Shown in pieces: positions 33,453-42,918 of a stretch of DNA of 64,000 nucleotides. The notes below the pieces were generated by a model that did not search any database, had not been told where the DNA came from, and saw only the letters and a list, made by a program, of their open reading frames with translations. The position numbers and the translations under genes were made by a program. This DNA comes from Methylophilus medardensis (GTDB taxonomy: Bacteria > Pseudomonadota > Gammaproteobacteria > Burkholderiales > Methylophilaceae): assembly GCF_006363915.1 (NCBI RefSeq), contig NZ_CP040946.1; one strand, given 5' to 3'. How positions within the stretch are numbered: position 1 is the first letter of the stretch; every line of letters starts with the position of its first letter.

Positions 33453-34520
33453 TTATTCGGTGATCAACCGCGTGGCGACTTGCTCAATCACCATGCCGTT
33501 TTTCTCCAGTTTTTTGATTTTGACCGGCACATAGCGATACTCGCTGGCCAGCCACAGTTCTACTTTTTCATCCGTGTCACCACGGGTATGGCTGATGTGG
33601 ACCGTTTGAATCGTCTGGTCAGCAATCACCAGAGACTCTTCGCCATCAAAGCGATATTCATATTCGCCTAGGCGGCGGCCATTGGTGAGCGTGACGTGCA
33701 TCTCCTCTAGCGGCGGCACAAACATAAACTGATACATGAAACTCAGAATGTCTTGTGTATTGACCCGCAGATCCAACCGCTGCTCACCTTTGCTGGTTTT
33801 CAAGCTAATGATGTTGGTTTCCCAGTCAAAGCTCGCCTCGTAGATCTTGTCGGAGCGACTGCCAAACGCGTAACGGTAATGTTGTGGCTTTAACCCACGC
33901 GGCGTCACTTCCCCCTCACTCAGCTGCTCGAGCGAAGGATATAACAATTTTAACAGACCGCGCCCTTCAACCTGCCAACGTAAACGATAAGTGTCAGGCG
34001 TATCGCGCACATACTCAATCTTGGCGCTACCTGCGGGGCGTTGTTCGCCATTCACAAACACGGAAAACTCCGTACTGACGCGTTGATAAGGTTGCGCTTG
34101 CGGCTCGTCATTCACCACCTCGGGAGGCACCATTTCATGCCAAGCCTGTATATCCGCCAGACGGGTTTCAGCCGGCGCCTCCTGCGTGATAGACGGTTCA
34201 TCCACCACTGGCAAGGGTTCGACTGGCGCAGTTGGGGCCGGCACGGGTTGTGCATTGGCGGGCGCAGTTTGCGCAGGCTTCGCTTTCGGCACACGCGGAG
34301 AATCATCCTGAGGTTGCGCGGGTTTGGGCAACACCGCAGGTAACACGGGCATTAAACGGGCTTGCAACTCGGCGGGGGGGCGCTGGGTATCTTCAAACCA
34401 GCGACGCCAATCTATTTGCTCAATGACCAACAGGTGAATGCTTAATGAGCAAACCAAGGCCAGCAGCAATGGCCAAGAGATATGCTGTTGAATCCAGTGT
34501 CGCATCCCAGATGGTTGCAT
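33453..34520 (-). CDS. DUF3108 protein with proline-rich linker (paralogue 1)
   Basis: About 355 residues. An N-terminal membrane anchor (WPLLLALVCSLSIHLLVIEQI) is followed by a Pro/Ala-rich linker of roughly 80 residues and then a DUF3108 domain (STEFSVFVNGEQRPAGSAKI, YEASFDWETNIISLKTSKG, DILSFMYQFMFVPP, LWLASEYRYVPVKIKKLEKNG). This is a TonB-like architecture: anchored at the inner membrane, reaching through the periplasm. Function is unknown. Starts at 34520, 34505 (both ATG) and 34535 (TTG) are all possible. It lies directly downstream of a second DUF3108 gene. Confidence 0.82.
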   Translation of the reverse strand: MQPSGMRHWIQQHISWPLLLALVCSLSIHLLVIEQIDWRRWFEDTQRPPAELQARLMPVLPAVLPKPAQPQDDSPRVPKAKPAQTAPANAQPVPAPTAPVEPLPVVDEPSITQEAPAETRLADIQAWHEMVPPEVVNDEPQAQPYQRVSTEFSVFVNGEQRPAGSAKIEYVRDTPDTYRLRWQVEGRGLLKLLYPSLEQLSEGEVTPRGLKPQHYRYAFGSRSDKIYEASFDWETNIISLKTSKGEQRLDLRVNTQDILSFMYQFMFVPPLEEMHVTLTNGRRLGEYEYRFDGEESLVIADQTIQTVHISHTRGDTDEKVELWLASEYRYVPVKIKKLEKNGMVIEQVATRLITE

Positions 34521-34548
34521 CAGGTGCTGTCCCAAGCTTGATAACCCG

Positions 34549-35223
34549 TTACTGCCCGGTGATACTAGTGATCACCTGCTCCAGGTGTTTTCCATCATCA
34601 TCAATCACCAGTTTCACTGGTAAGTAACCTTTATCTTTCGCCAGATACAAGGTTTTTTCACCATCCGCATCGCTCAGCTTCACCACACGAAATGTCCCTG
34701 CCGTGGTCTCGAGCGGGTCGCTTTCTTCAGTCACCACAAAGCTATGAGGCGCAATTTTCTTCCCATTCGCCACAGCAATATTGATCTGTTTGGCTTTCGG
34801 CGGTTGCCACATCCAGCAATACATCACACTCAATAAATCTTGCGCACCTTTGCTCAGCTTGTCGGATGCCTGCGACCCTTTAATTTGCATGTTGAGTACT
34901 TTTTTTGCCCAATCAAATTGACTGATCAAGGCCTTATCCGGGTGTTTGGACTGCCGGGATTCAAATTGACTGGGCCGCAGCGCATTTGAAAATACCTGCC
35001 CCTGACTGGAGAGTGTGCGCTCACCCATCAACTTATAAATCCCCTTACCCTCCACCAGCGAAGCGATCTGATAACGGTTGCCGCTCACGGTGAGTTCATC
35101 TTTGACAGTGCCGATAGAAATGCCTTGTTGCAGCAAATCATAGGTCAATGTCAGTTGCTTGGGTGCGGCAGACAGCATTGCGCTGCCCAGCATCAACCCG
35201 ATGGCCACAAACGCACGTGCCAT
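34549..35223 (-). CDS. DUF3108-family exported protein (paralogue 2)
   Basis: A 224-residue protein with a signal peptide (AFVAIGLMLGSAMLSAAP) and one DUF3108 domain (LTYDLLQQGISIGTVKDEL, FDWAKKVLNMQIKGSQ, AQDLLSVMYCWMWQPP, LYLAKDKGYLPVKLVIDDDG). It shares the same domain order of strands as the next gene, so the two look like a tandem duplication with one copy gaining a membrane anchor and linker. The start ATG at 35223 lies 25 bp after purM and has an AGGTG site; an upstream start would overlap purM. The function is unknown, probably periplasmic. Confidence 0.82.
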   Translation of the reverse strand: MARAFVAIGLMLGSAMLSAAPKQLTLTYDLLQQGISIGTVKDELTVSGNRYQIASLVEGKGIYKLMGERTLSSQGQVFSNALRPSQFESRQSKHPDKALISQFDWAKKVLNMQIKGSQASDKLSKGAQDLLSVMYCWMWQPPKAKQINIAVANGKKIAPHSFVVTEESDPLETTAGTFRVVKLSDADGEKTLYLAKDKGYLPVKLVIDDDGKHLEQVITSITGQ

Positions 35224-35248
35224 GCCCGCACCTATCAAGCCAGACAAT

Positions 35249-36316
35249 TTATACCACCACGGTTGGTGCTTCGCCTGGCTGTTGCGCGCGAATGTGTCCA
35301 ATCCGATAAACCGTCTCGCCGGCGCCCGCCAACACAGCGTGTGCTTGCTCAGCATGCTCAGCGGCTACGATCACTGCCATACCGATGCCGCAGTTAAATG
35401 TGCGGTACATCTCCAGCGGCTCAATATTGCCTTGTGCCTGCAACCACTGAAACAAAGGCGGCAGTGTCCAGCTAGCGGCTTGCACCTCAGCGGTCATCCC
35501 AGCCGGCAATACCCGCGGCACGTTCTCGGTAATGCCACCACCAGTAATGTGCGCCATGCCTTTGACTGGCAAGGTTTCAAGTAACTTGAGAATCGATTTA
35601 ACATACAACTTGGTTGGTGCCATCACCACGTCTTTAAATGGTTTACCATGAAAATCGGATTCCATATCGATACCAGATTTTTCAATCAGTTTACGAATCA
35701 GAGAGTATCCATTGGAGTGCGCACCACTCGAAGCCAAGCCGAGCACCACATCGCCGGCTTGGATGGTTGAGCCGTCAATAATATTCGCTTTATCCACACA
35801 ACCCACGGCAAAGCCGGCAAGGTCATATTCGCCCGCTGGATACATACCTGGCATTTCGGCGGTTTCCCCCCCTACCAAGGCACAGCCAGATTCTTCGCAC
35901 CCGAGCGCAATCCCTTTGATCACTGCCGCCGCCGTACCCACTTCAAGTTTGCCGCAAGCAAAATAGTCCAAAAAGAACAGCGGCTCAGCGCCTTGTACCA
36001 AAATGTCATTGACGCTCATGGCCACCAGATCAATGCCCACGGTATCGTGTTTATTTAACTGAAAAGCTAACTTTAGCTTGGTTCCCACACCATCGGTACC
36101 GGACACCAACACTGGTTCTTTGAATTTTTTTGGCATGGCAAACAGTGAGCCAAAACCACCAATGCCCCCCATCACTTCAGGGCGCATGGTGCGCTTAGCA
36201 AAAGGTTTGATTTGCTCAACCAAGGCGTCACCAGCCTCCATATCGACACCAGCATCGCGGTAGGTAAGGGAAGTTTTATCAGCAGAAGTTGTCAAGGGAC
36301 TCTCGTTTCTTTTCAT
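35249..36316 (-). CDS. purM: Phosphoribosylformylglycinamidine cyclo-ligase (AIR synthetase)
   Basis: Fifth step of purine synthesis: FGAM plus ATP gives AIR. About 355 residues. Signatures are KTSLTYRDAGVDMEAGDALV, GGFGSLFAMP, PVLVSGTDGVGTKLKLAF, GIDLVAMSVNDILVQGAEPLFFLDY, GGETAEMPGMY and HITGGGITENVPRVLP. The chosen ATG (MKRNESPLTT) is at 36316; a TTG six codons later is possible. purN, usually next to purM, is not here: the downstream genes are two DUF3108 proteins. The divergent neighbour is a PerM-type gene. Confidence 0.96.
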   Translation of the reverse strand: MKRNESPLTTSADKTSLTYRDAGVDMEAGDALVEQIKPFAKRTMRPEVMGGIGGFGSLFAMPKKFKEPVLVSGTDGVGTKLKLAFQLNKHDTVGIDLVAMSVNDILVQGAEPLFFLDYFACGKLEVGTAAAVIKGIALGCEESGCALVGGETAEMPGMYPAGEYDLAGFAVGCVDKANIIDGSTIQAGDVVLGLASSGAHSNGYSLIRKLIEKSGIDMESDFHGKPFKDVVMAPTKLYVKSILKLLETLPVKGMAHITGGGITENVPRVLPAGMTAEVQAASWTLPPLFQWLQAQGNIEPLEMYRTFNCGIGMAVIVAAEHAEQAHAVLAGAGETVYRIGHIRAQQPGEAPTVVV

Positions 36317-36438
36317 GCAATTAATCAGGTCAACGGCTGTCAGCGATGCAGATGTTTGCAACAAAGCGCGCCAGCGCGTTGAAATTCAGTATAATTTTAA
36401 AATAATCATTATTTTAACGCATCTTGCCAGTTCGACCT

Positions 36439-37602
36439 ATGCCGGATTATGCAGATACGTCGTCCATGCCCATGTCCGATCAGGAACATCAGAAATCCGT
36501 TGCCACGCAGTTCATCAGTGATCATCGCTGGTGGATTGTCACGGCGGCCCTCCTCTACTTATTTCATTTGTTAGAGCCCATTCTGACGCCGTTTTTGGCA
36601 GCGGCAGTGATCGCCTACATGCTGGACCCGTTGGTGGACCGCCTGAGTGAAACCGGCTTTAAAGGCTGGCAAATCGGCCGCACGCTTGCCACATTGCTGG
36701 TCATATTGGGTGTCATACTGGCCATCACTGGCATGTTGCTCATCATCATCCCTTTGCTGCAACAGCAGTCGCAGTTAATTGCACAGCGCCTCCCGCTGCT
36801 GTTGGATCACTTTCATCAGCAAGTCGAACCATGGCTAGTGGAACGTTTTGGCATTCACCTCGACATCAACCATACCAATGTGCAAAAACTCATCAACGAG
36901 CACTGGCAAACGGCAGGCGGCATGCTGGGCAATTTTCTGCTGAGCGCCGGACAAAAAAGCCTGAGCCTGATCGGTATCTTTGCCAATATCTGCTTATTAC
37001 CAGTGGTGCTGTTTTACTTTTTACGGGATTGGGATCACATGATGGCTGACATCGGCGAACTGATCCCCCGCGACTGGATTGGCCGTGTACGTGCCATGTG
37101 TGTTGAGATTGATCGAGTCGTGGCTGAATTTTTACGCGGCCAGCTATCCGTGATGCTGGCTTTGTGCGTGTTTTACAGCGTCAGCTTATGGCTGGCCGGG
37201 TTAGACATGGCACTGTCAATCGGCTTGATAGCTGGCTTACTCAGCTTTGTTCCCTATCTTGGTTTTGCCCTTGCGTTCGTATTGGCGGTCGTGTTGGCTT
37301 TGTTGCAATTTGCCTCATTGCCCGAGGTCGTGCCAGTGCTGCTGGTATTTGGGGTGGGGCAATTAGTAGAGAGTTTTGTACTGACACCGATCTTGGTGGG
37401 CGACCGCATCGGCCTACACCCTGTGATTGTGATTCTCGCGTTGATGGCGGGCGGGCAACTATTCGGATTTGCCGGCGTGTTGCTTGCGTTGCCAGTGAGT
37501 GCAGCCATTGCTGTGGGGGTGCGCCATACCAAACAAAGTTATTTGCGTAGCGAAGCTTATTTGAGCAGCCAACCGCAACTCATACAAACCCTGGACGATT
37601 GA
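36439..37602 (+). CDS. AI-2E/PerM-family membrane protein
   Basis: About 387 residues with seven to eight hydrophobic helices: WWIVTAALLYLFHLLEPILT, LATLLVILGVILAITGMLLIIIPLL, then a large soluble insertion (residues about 120-175). The C-terminal conserved helices include VAEFLRGQLSVMLALCVFYS, GLIAGLLSFVPYLGFALAF and ILVGDRIGLHPVIVILALMAGG, the family signature. Members include TqsA, YdiK and Na+/H+ antiporters, so the substrate is open. The start may be 36424 (TTG), 36439 or 36466. It overlaps or abuts hda, the usual purM | perM-hda arrangement. Confidence 0.88.
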   Translation: MPDYADTSSMPMSDQEHQKSVATQFISDHRWWIVTAALLYLFHLLEPILTPFLAAAVIAYMLDPLVDRLSETGFKGWQIGRTLATLLVILGVILAITGMLLIIIPLLQQQSQLIAQRLPLLLDHFHQQVEPWLVERFGIHLDINHTNVQKLINEHWQTAGGMLGNFLLSAGQKSLSLIGIFANICLLPVVLFYFLRDWDHMMADIGELIPRDWIGRVRAMCVEIDRVVAEFLRGQLSVMLALCVFYSVSLWLAGLDMALSIGLIAGLLSFVPYLGFALAFVLAVVLALLQFASLPEVVPVLLVFGVGQLVESFVLTPILVGDRIGLHPVIVILALMAGGQLFGFAGVLLALPVSAAIAVGVRHTKQSYLRSEAYLSSQPQLIQTLDD

Positions 37603-37628
37603 TCTGCCAGATACCCGAAAAGCTTGCT

Positions 37629-38228
37629 GTGAAACAACTGTTGCTCAATATTCAACCGCCGGCCGCGCCGAGTTTTGATAACTTCATTGTTGGTCAAAAC
37701 CATGAGGCGCTCGCCAGCCTGCATGCAGTATTGGCGGGGCAAGCAACTACCCGCTTTGTTTACTTATGGGGCGAATCCGGTAGCGCCAAAAGTCACTTAT
37801 TGTTAGCCGCCCAAAGCGCAGGGGCGCACATTGCAGACGACGTCCACTTGCTGGATGCCGAGTCACAAATTGTCTTGTTTGACACTTTCAATCAGATCAA
37901 AGCAGAGGGTGGCGTGCTGGTCACCGCAGGCAGTCATGCGCCTACGCAAATGGGCTTGCGCGATGATTTAGCCACCCGCCTTGCTTGGGGCTTGGTGTAT
38001 CAACTGCAAGCGCTTAGCGATGATGAAAAAGCCGATGCGTTGCGGGCACATGCGCGTGAACGCGGCATGAAATTACCCGACGAGGTGATTGCTTACTGTT
38101 TGCGCCATCTTCGCCGAGATTTACCGACTTTAATGGCCGTGATGGAAGCCCTAGATGAATGGTCACTGAGCACCAAAAAAGCGGTGACCGTGCAATCATT
38201 AAAAAAAATGCTGCAAGATACTGCTTGA
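37629..38228 (+). CDS. hda: DnaA regulatory inactivator Hda
   Basis: A DnaA-like AAA+ protein of about 199 residues that stimulates ATP hydrolysis by DnaA together with the beta clamp, preventing over-initiation. The N-terminus KQLLLNIQPPAAPSFDNF contains the clamp-binding QLLLNI. A P-loop variant follows (LWGESGSAKSHLL), then IADDVHLLDAESQ (Walker B region) and LATRLAWGLVYQL. I choose the GTG at 37629, directly before the clamp-binding motif. A TTG at 37599 overlapping the perM stop is the alternative. The gene ends one base from the convergent GGDEF gene. Confidence 0.88.
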   Translation: MKQLLLNIQPPAAPSFDNFIVGQNHEALASLHAVLAGQATTRFVYLWGESGSAKSHLLLAAQSAGAHIADDVHLLDAESQIVLFDTFNQIKAEGGVLVTAGSHAPTQMGLRDDLATRLAWGLVYQLQALSDDEKADALRAHARERGMKLPDEVIAYCLRHLRRDLPTLMAVMEALDEWSLSTKKAVTVQSLKKMLQDTA

Positions 38229-38229
38229 A

Positions 38230-39399
38230 TTAGCGCGTTTCTGACCCAAAACTGTAACGGTTTTTGCCACTTTTCTTCGAGTCATACATGGCCTTATCAG
38301 CCACATGCAACAGCTGTTTCACCTGTTTAGCATGATGTGGATACTCGGCAATGCCAATACTGACCCCAATTTCGAGCGGTAGCCCCAGCACCATCACAGG
38401 CTCAGAAAATAACTGGATCAGGCGTTGCGCCAACTGTGTTAGCTCCTGCCGATAAAGATAGTTGCTGACCACCAAAATGAACTCGTCCCCGCCTTGTCGC
38501 GCCAAAAAGTCGGATTGTCTGAGCACCTTTTTAAAGCGATTGGCGACCTCTATCAACAAGGCATCGCCGACTTCATGGCCATACTTGTCATTGATCAGCT
38601 TGAAACCGTCGAGATCCATAAAAAGAATCGCAAATTGCTTGGAGGTATGTCTGGCCAGCTGATAGGTGTTGTCCAGATGCACGCCGACACTGCGCCGGTT
38701 CGGCAAGCCGGTCAATAAATCGTGGTCTGCTTGATGACTGGCTTGTTTTGCAACCGCTTGCGTTTCAAGCACCTGCTCCAGCAAGAGTGTGGTGCTGCGA
38801 TAAGAGAAAAGCAAGACGCCAATAATCACCACCCCTAACAAGACACCGCCGACCACAGAGGCCAACATGCGTTTGCGAATTTCATGCTCGAAATTTTCGC
38901 GTAAATGCGCCAGCTTACGATCGAGATCCAGTAACTCGTCGTCAATCAGTTTCATCACCTCACGCCCTTTATCTTTGCTCAGAGATAAATGTGGCGAAAA
39001 CTCACCCGCATGCAGTTGCACCTGAATGTTCTGATCCAGTATGTCAAACTTTTGATGGACCAATTGCCTGATACGCTGCAAACCAGGCCGCAACAACGTT
39101 AAGCTCTGGGCTTGCGCATCCAGCTTGGCCATCACCGTGCTGGTCTCAGAGCGCCCGCGTTCCAAAGTGTCTAAAAATAAGGTGTGACCAGTCAGCAAAT
39201 AGCCACGCTGACCACTCTCTGCGTTGGTAATGGCTTTCCCCAAAGCCACGATGTCATAGCGTTGTCTGTCCACGAGGTCTTTTTGCTCAGAGTAATAGAC
39301 AAGCTGATACATGGCTGTAAACAGCCATAACATTGAGATGCACAACAGTGCAGCTGCAATGATTAACGGGATAATGATTCGGCGCTTGTAATTAACCAT
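38230..39399 (-). CDS. Diguanylate cyclase with CHASE3-type sensor domain
   Basis: A 389-residue membrane protein. It has one N-terminal helix (RIIIPLIIAAALLCISMLWLF), a periplasmic CHASE3-like domain (ALGKAITNAESGQRGYLLTG) and a second helix (MLASVVGGVLLGVVIIGVLLF). The cytoplasmic GGDEF domain includes HDLLTGLPNRRSV, ILFMDLDGFKLIND and ARQGGDEFILVVSN. The catalytic GGDEF is intact. An RxxD inhibitory site (RQSD) lies five residues before it, so the enzyme should make c-di-GMP and be product-inhibited. It is convergent with hda with only one base between the stops. Confidence 0.93.
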   Translation of the reverse strand: MVNYKRRIIIPLIIAAALLCISMLWLFTAMYQLVYYSEQKDLVDRQRYDIVALGKAITNAESGQRGYLLTGHTLFLDTLERGRSETSTVMAKLDAQAQSLTLLRPGLQRIRQLVHQKFDILDQNIQVQLHAGEFSPHLSLSKDKGREVMKLIDDELLDLDRKLAHLRENFEHEIRKRMLASVVGGVLLGVVIIGVLLFSYRSTTLLLEQVLETQAVAKQASHQADHDLLTGLPNRRSVGVHLDNTYQLARHTSKQFAILFMDLDGFKLINDKYGHEVGDALLIEVANRFKKVLRQSDFLARQGGDEFILVVSNYLYRQELTQLAQRLIQLFSEPVMVLGLPLEIGVSIGIAEYPHHAKQVKQLLHVADKAMYDSKKSGKNRYSFGSETR

Positions 39400-39517
39400 A
39401 CGATAGGTATATCGTCATTTTTTTGTATAGATTCAATCAAACCCCAATAAAATCTATGATACGGCTAGTCTGAATATTATAAAATACACTTTTGATAGAT
39501 AACCACTATCCACCATT

Positions 39518-41152
39518 ATGTTAAGAATCACTGAAATTAAGCTGCCAATCGAATTGGCGGATACCCTCAAGCATCAAGATGATCAAATCAAAGCGGCACT
39601 GCTAAAGCGCCTCGACATCCCTGAGAGCGACCTGATCCGCTTCGAGATTTTTAAACGGGGGGTCGACGCCCGTAAATCCCACGCCATTTTGTATGTCTAC
39701 AATCTCGATGTTGAGGTCAACCATGAAGCCCGGGTATTAGTGCGCTTTAAAAAAGACCCTCACATCAAACCCGCCCCTGACACAGCCTACAAATTTGTCA
39801 CCAAAGCCACAAACACAAAACCGCTTCGGCCCATCGTGGTCGGCTTTGGTCCAGCAGGCATTTTCGCGGCCTTAATTCTGGCGCAAGCTGGATTTAAGCC
39901 GATTGTGCTCGAACGCGGCAAAGAGGTGCGTAAACGCACCCAAGACACGTGGGGCTTGTGGCGCAAACGTGAACTGAATCCAGAATCCAATGTGCAGTTT
40001 GGAGAAGGCGGCGCAGGGACTTTTTCTGACGGCAAGCTTTACAGCCAAATTAAAGACACCAAACATTACAGCCGCAAAGTGCTGCAAGAGTTCGTCAAGG
40101 CTGGGGCGCCCGAAGAAATCCTTTACGTCAGCCATCCGCATATTGGCACCTTCAGATTGGTCGGCGTGGTGGAAGACATGCGCAATACCATCTTGAGTCT
40201 TGGTGGCGAAATCCGCTTCGAAAGTCGCGTGACCGATATTGCGATCAAAAACCAACAAGTAGAAGGCGTCACCCTGCTCAGTGGGGAATATATCCCGACC
40301 CAGCATCTGGTGTTGGCGGTAGGCCACAGCGCGCGCGACACCTTTGAAATGGTCTATGACAAAGGCATTTATGTCGAAGCGAAACCATTTTCAATTGGCT
40401 TTCGGATCGAGCATCCGCAAAGCCTGATTGATCGTGCCCGCTACGGCAAAAGTTATAGCGATGATATTCTGAAAAAACTGGGTGCAGCGGATTACCGTTT
40501 GGTACATCATGCGCAAAACGGACGCAGCGTCTACAGCTTTTGTATGTGCCCGGGCGGCACGGTGGTCGCTGCCGCCTCTGAGCCGAATCGGGTAGTGACC
40601 AATGGCATGAGCCAATATAGCCGCAACGAACGCAACGCCAATGCAGGCATTGTGGTGGGCATTACGCCTGAGGTCGATTACCCGGACCACCCATTGGCAG
40701 GCGTTGCATTTCAGCGCCAACTCGAAAGCCATGCGTTTGTTCTGGGCGGTGCAGACTATTCCGCCCCCGGCCAATTGATTGGGGATTTTTTAGCCAACCG
40801 ACCCTCAACCAAATTTGGCGAAGTCATGCCGTCTTATACGCCAGGCGTGCATTTGACCAACTTAGACACCGCACTGCCCGAATTCGCCATTAGCGCGATG
40901 CGCGAAGCGATTCCTGCGTTTGCCAAACAGGTAGTAGGGTTCGATTTGGCAGACGGCGTACTCACCGGGGTTGAGACCCGCACCTCTAGCCCCATCCGCA
41001 TTAAACGCGATGATGATAGCCTGCAAAGTATCAACACCAAGGGCTTGTTCCCCTGCGGTGAGGGCGCCGGTTATGCCGGTGGCATTTTGTCTGCTGCGGT
41101 GGATGGCATCAAAGTGGCAGAAGCGGTGTCTATATCGCTAAGCGGCGTATAA
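39518..41152 (+). CDS. FAD-dependent dehydrogenase of the COG2509 family
   Basis: A 544-residue flavoprotein. An N-terminal ferredoxin-like region of about 95 residues (LRITEIKLPIELADTLKHQD) precedes the dinucleotide fold RPIVVGFGPAGIFAALILAQAG with VLERGKEVRKRTQDT. FGEGGAGTFSDGKLYSQIKD and FCMCPGGTVVAAASEPNRVV are family signatures, and the C-terminal GEGAGYAGGILSAAVDGIKVAEA closes the FAD site. The substrate is unknown; relatives resemble geranylgeranyl reductases and electron-transfer flavoproteins. It is a single gene ending at a bidirectional terminator. Confidence 0.9.
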   Translation: MLRITEIKLPIELADTLKHQDDQIKAALLKRLDIPESDLIRFEIFKRGVDARKSHAILYVYNLDVEVNHEARVLVRFKKDPHIKPAPDTAYKFVTKATNTKPLRPIVVGFGPAGIFAALILAQAGFKPIVLERGKEVRKRTQDTWGLWRKRELNPESNVQFGEGGAGTFSDGKLYSQIKDTKHYSRKVLQEFVKAGAPEEILYVSHPHIGTFRLVGVVEDMRNTILSLGGEIRFESRVTDIAIKNQQVEGVTLLSGEYIPTQHLVLAVGHSARDTFEMVYDKGIYVEAKPFSIGFRIEHPQSLIDRARYGKSYSDDILKKLGAADYRLVHHAQNGRSVYSFCMCPGGTVVAAASEPNRVVTNGMSQYSRNERNANAGIVVGITPEVDYPDHPLAGVAFQRQLESHAFVLGGADYSAPGQLIGDFLANRPSTKFGEVMPSYTPGVHLTNLDTALPEFAISAMREAIPAFAKQVVGFDLADGVLTGVETRTSSPIRIKRDDDSLQSINTKGLFPCGEGAGYAGGILSAAVDGIKVAEAVSISLSGV

Positions 41153-41171
41153 ATCCAACCGTCATCCATGC

Positions 41172-41199
41172 AAAAAAACCTGCCGAGGCAGGTTTTTTT
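41172..41199. terminator. Bidirectional terminator between the COG2509 gene and ahpF
   Basis: AAAAAACCTGCC-GAG-GCAGGTTTTTT is a perfect 12-bp stem with A and T tails, between convergent genes (stops at 41152 and 41222). Confidence 0.93.
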
Positions 41200-41221
41200 G
41201 ATGGCGTTAAAAAGTGATGGG

Positions 41222-42784
41222 TTATTGGCGAATGAGGTAGTCAAACGCACCCAATGCCGCGTTAGAACCTTCCCCCATGGCAATCACAATTTGCTTGTAA
41301 GGGATGGTGGTGACATCGCCAGCCGCAAATACACCAGGCAATGAAGTGGCATTATGGTTGTTAATTTCAATTTCACCATACTTGCTTAAATCTAAGGTGC
41401 CTTTTAACCAGTCACTGTTTGGTACCAGACCAATCTGAATAAACACCCCTTCGAGTGGCAGATGCTTGCTGTCACCACTGACCCGATCAAGGTATGTCAG
41501 GCCATTGACGCGCGTGCCATCGCCAGTCACTTCAGTGGTTTGCGCACTGGTTAAAATAGTGACGTTTTGCAGTGAACGCAATTTGCGTTGCAACACGGCA
41601 TCGGCCTTTAACTCAGTGTCAAATTGCAGCAGCGTGACGTGGCCCACCACACCCGCTAAGTCAATCGCGGCCTCTACGCCAGAGTTGCCTCCCCCAATCA
41701 CCGCGACATGCTTACCTTTAAATAACGGACCATCGCAGTGCGGGCAGTAAGCGACGCCTTTGTTTTTGTATTCTATTTCGCCAGGAACATTCAGGTTTCT
41801 CCAGCGAGCCCCTGTGGCCAGAATCACTGACTTGCTACGCAAGGTCGCGCCATTTTCGAGCTTCACTTCGATCAGACCAGCATGCTTGTTATCCTTCTGC
41901 GGCTCGCTCAAACTAACCGCACGCTGCAAGGGCATGATGTCGACATCATACGTTTTTACGTGCTCTTCAAGCGCAGCAACCAGTTTGGGCCCTTCTGTTT
42001 CCTTCACCGAAATAAAGTTCTCAATCGCTAAAGTGTCATTGACCTGACCACCAAAACGATCGGCAACAATGCCCGTACGAATCCCTTTGCGCGCGGCGTA
42101 AATCGCGGCAGATGCACCCGCCGGGCCGCCGCCCACTACCAACACATCAAACGCCTCTTTGGCATTCAGTTTTTCGGCTTCTTTAACCACGGCCCCGGTA
42201 TCGACTTTGGCCAGAATTTCTTCCACCAGCATACGACCAGAAGCAAACATCTCGCCATTGAGAAAGGTCGCGGGCACGGCCATGATGTTGCGTGTATTCA
42301 CCTCGTCTTGATACAGGCCACCATCAATCACAGTGGTGTTGATGCGTGGGTTAAAGACGGTCATCAACGTGGTCGCTTGGACGACATCCGGGCAGTTATG
42401 GCAAGACAAGCTCATATACACTTCAAAATTTAAATCCGTGTCGAGCGCTTTGATTTGGTCGAGCACATCCTGCTCAACCTTGGGTGGGTGACCACCCGTC
42501 CATAACAAAGCCAATACCAATGAGGTGAACTCATGGCCTAAGGGAATCGCGGCAAAGCGTACACCGTGCGTCTGGCCGGCTTTTGCAATCACAAACGAGG
42601 GTTTACGCGCATCATTGCCAGTTTCGTCCACGCTCACTTTGTCAGACAAACTGGCAATTTCTTGCAGAAGCTCACGCATTTTTGCCGCATTGTCACTGCC
42701 ATCCAGCGATGCAATCAGACGAATAGGCTCACGCAGCATGCCTAGGTAGGTTTGCAATTGTGTCTTTAGAGGTGCGTCTAACAT
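41222..42784 (-). CDS. ahpF: Alkyl hydroperoxide reductase subunit F
   Basis: A 520-residue NADH-dependent disulfide reductase that recycles AhpC. The N-terminal double-thioredoxin region holds the CHNC redox pair (Cys128/Cys131 in SLSCHNCPDVV). The thioredoxin-reductase-like part has the FAD site VVGGGPAGASAAIYAARKG, the redox pair in YCPHCDGPLFKG, the NADH site VIGGGNSGVEAAIDLAG and the C-terminal GVFAAGDVTTIPYKQ. Length is standard. GGAG is eight bases before the ATG. It follows ahpC by 176 bp, a gap filled by two strong hairpins. Confidence 0.97.
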   Translation of the reverse strand: MLDAPLKTQLQTYLGMLREPIRLIASLDGSDNAAKMRELLQEIASLSDKVSVDETGNDARKPSFVIAKAGQTHGVRFAAIPLGHEFTSLVLALLWTGGHPPKVEQDVLDQIKALDTDLNFEVYMSLSCHNCPDVVQATTLMTVFNPRINTTVIDGGLYQDEVNTRNIMAVPATFLNGEMFASGRMLVEEILAKVDTGAVVKEAEKLNAKEAFDVLVVGGGPAGASAAIYAARKGIRTGIVADRFGGQVNDTLAIENFISVKETEGPKLVAALEEHVKTYDVDIMPLQRAVSLSEPQKDNKHAGLIEVKLENGATLRSKSVILATGARWRNLNVPGEIEYKNKGVAYCPHCDGPLFKGKHVAVIGGGNSGVEAAIDLAGVVGHVTLLQFDTELKADAVLQRKLRSLQNVTILTSAQTTEVTGDGTRVNGLTYLDRVSGDSKHLPLEGVFIQIGLVPNSDWLKGTLDLSKYGEIEINNHNATSLPGVFAAGDVTTIPYKQIVIAMGEGSNAALGAFDYLIRQ

Positions 42785-42878
42785 TTTTTACTCTCCAATT
42801 TACAACTTGTCTGCGCCTGAGGGCGGCAACAAGCCATGGCCATGTTTAATGGCATTTAATACGGGTTTGGGGGAAATT

Positions 42879-42918
42879 CGCTCAGGTAAAACCACCCTTA
42901 AGTGACTTTACCTGAGCG
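42879..42918. repeat. 12-bp perfect inverted repeat in the ahpC-ahpF gap
   Basis: CGCTCAGGTAAA (42879-42890) and TTTACCTGAGCG (42907-42918) match perfectly with a 16-nt loop. It shares its last base with a second hairpin (42918-42935). In the ahpC-ahpF transcript it would form a stable structure about 100 nt before the ahpF start. No U tract follows it, so it is more likely an RNA-stability or partial-termination element than a full terminator. Confidence 0.7.
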
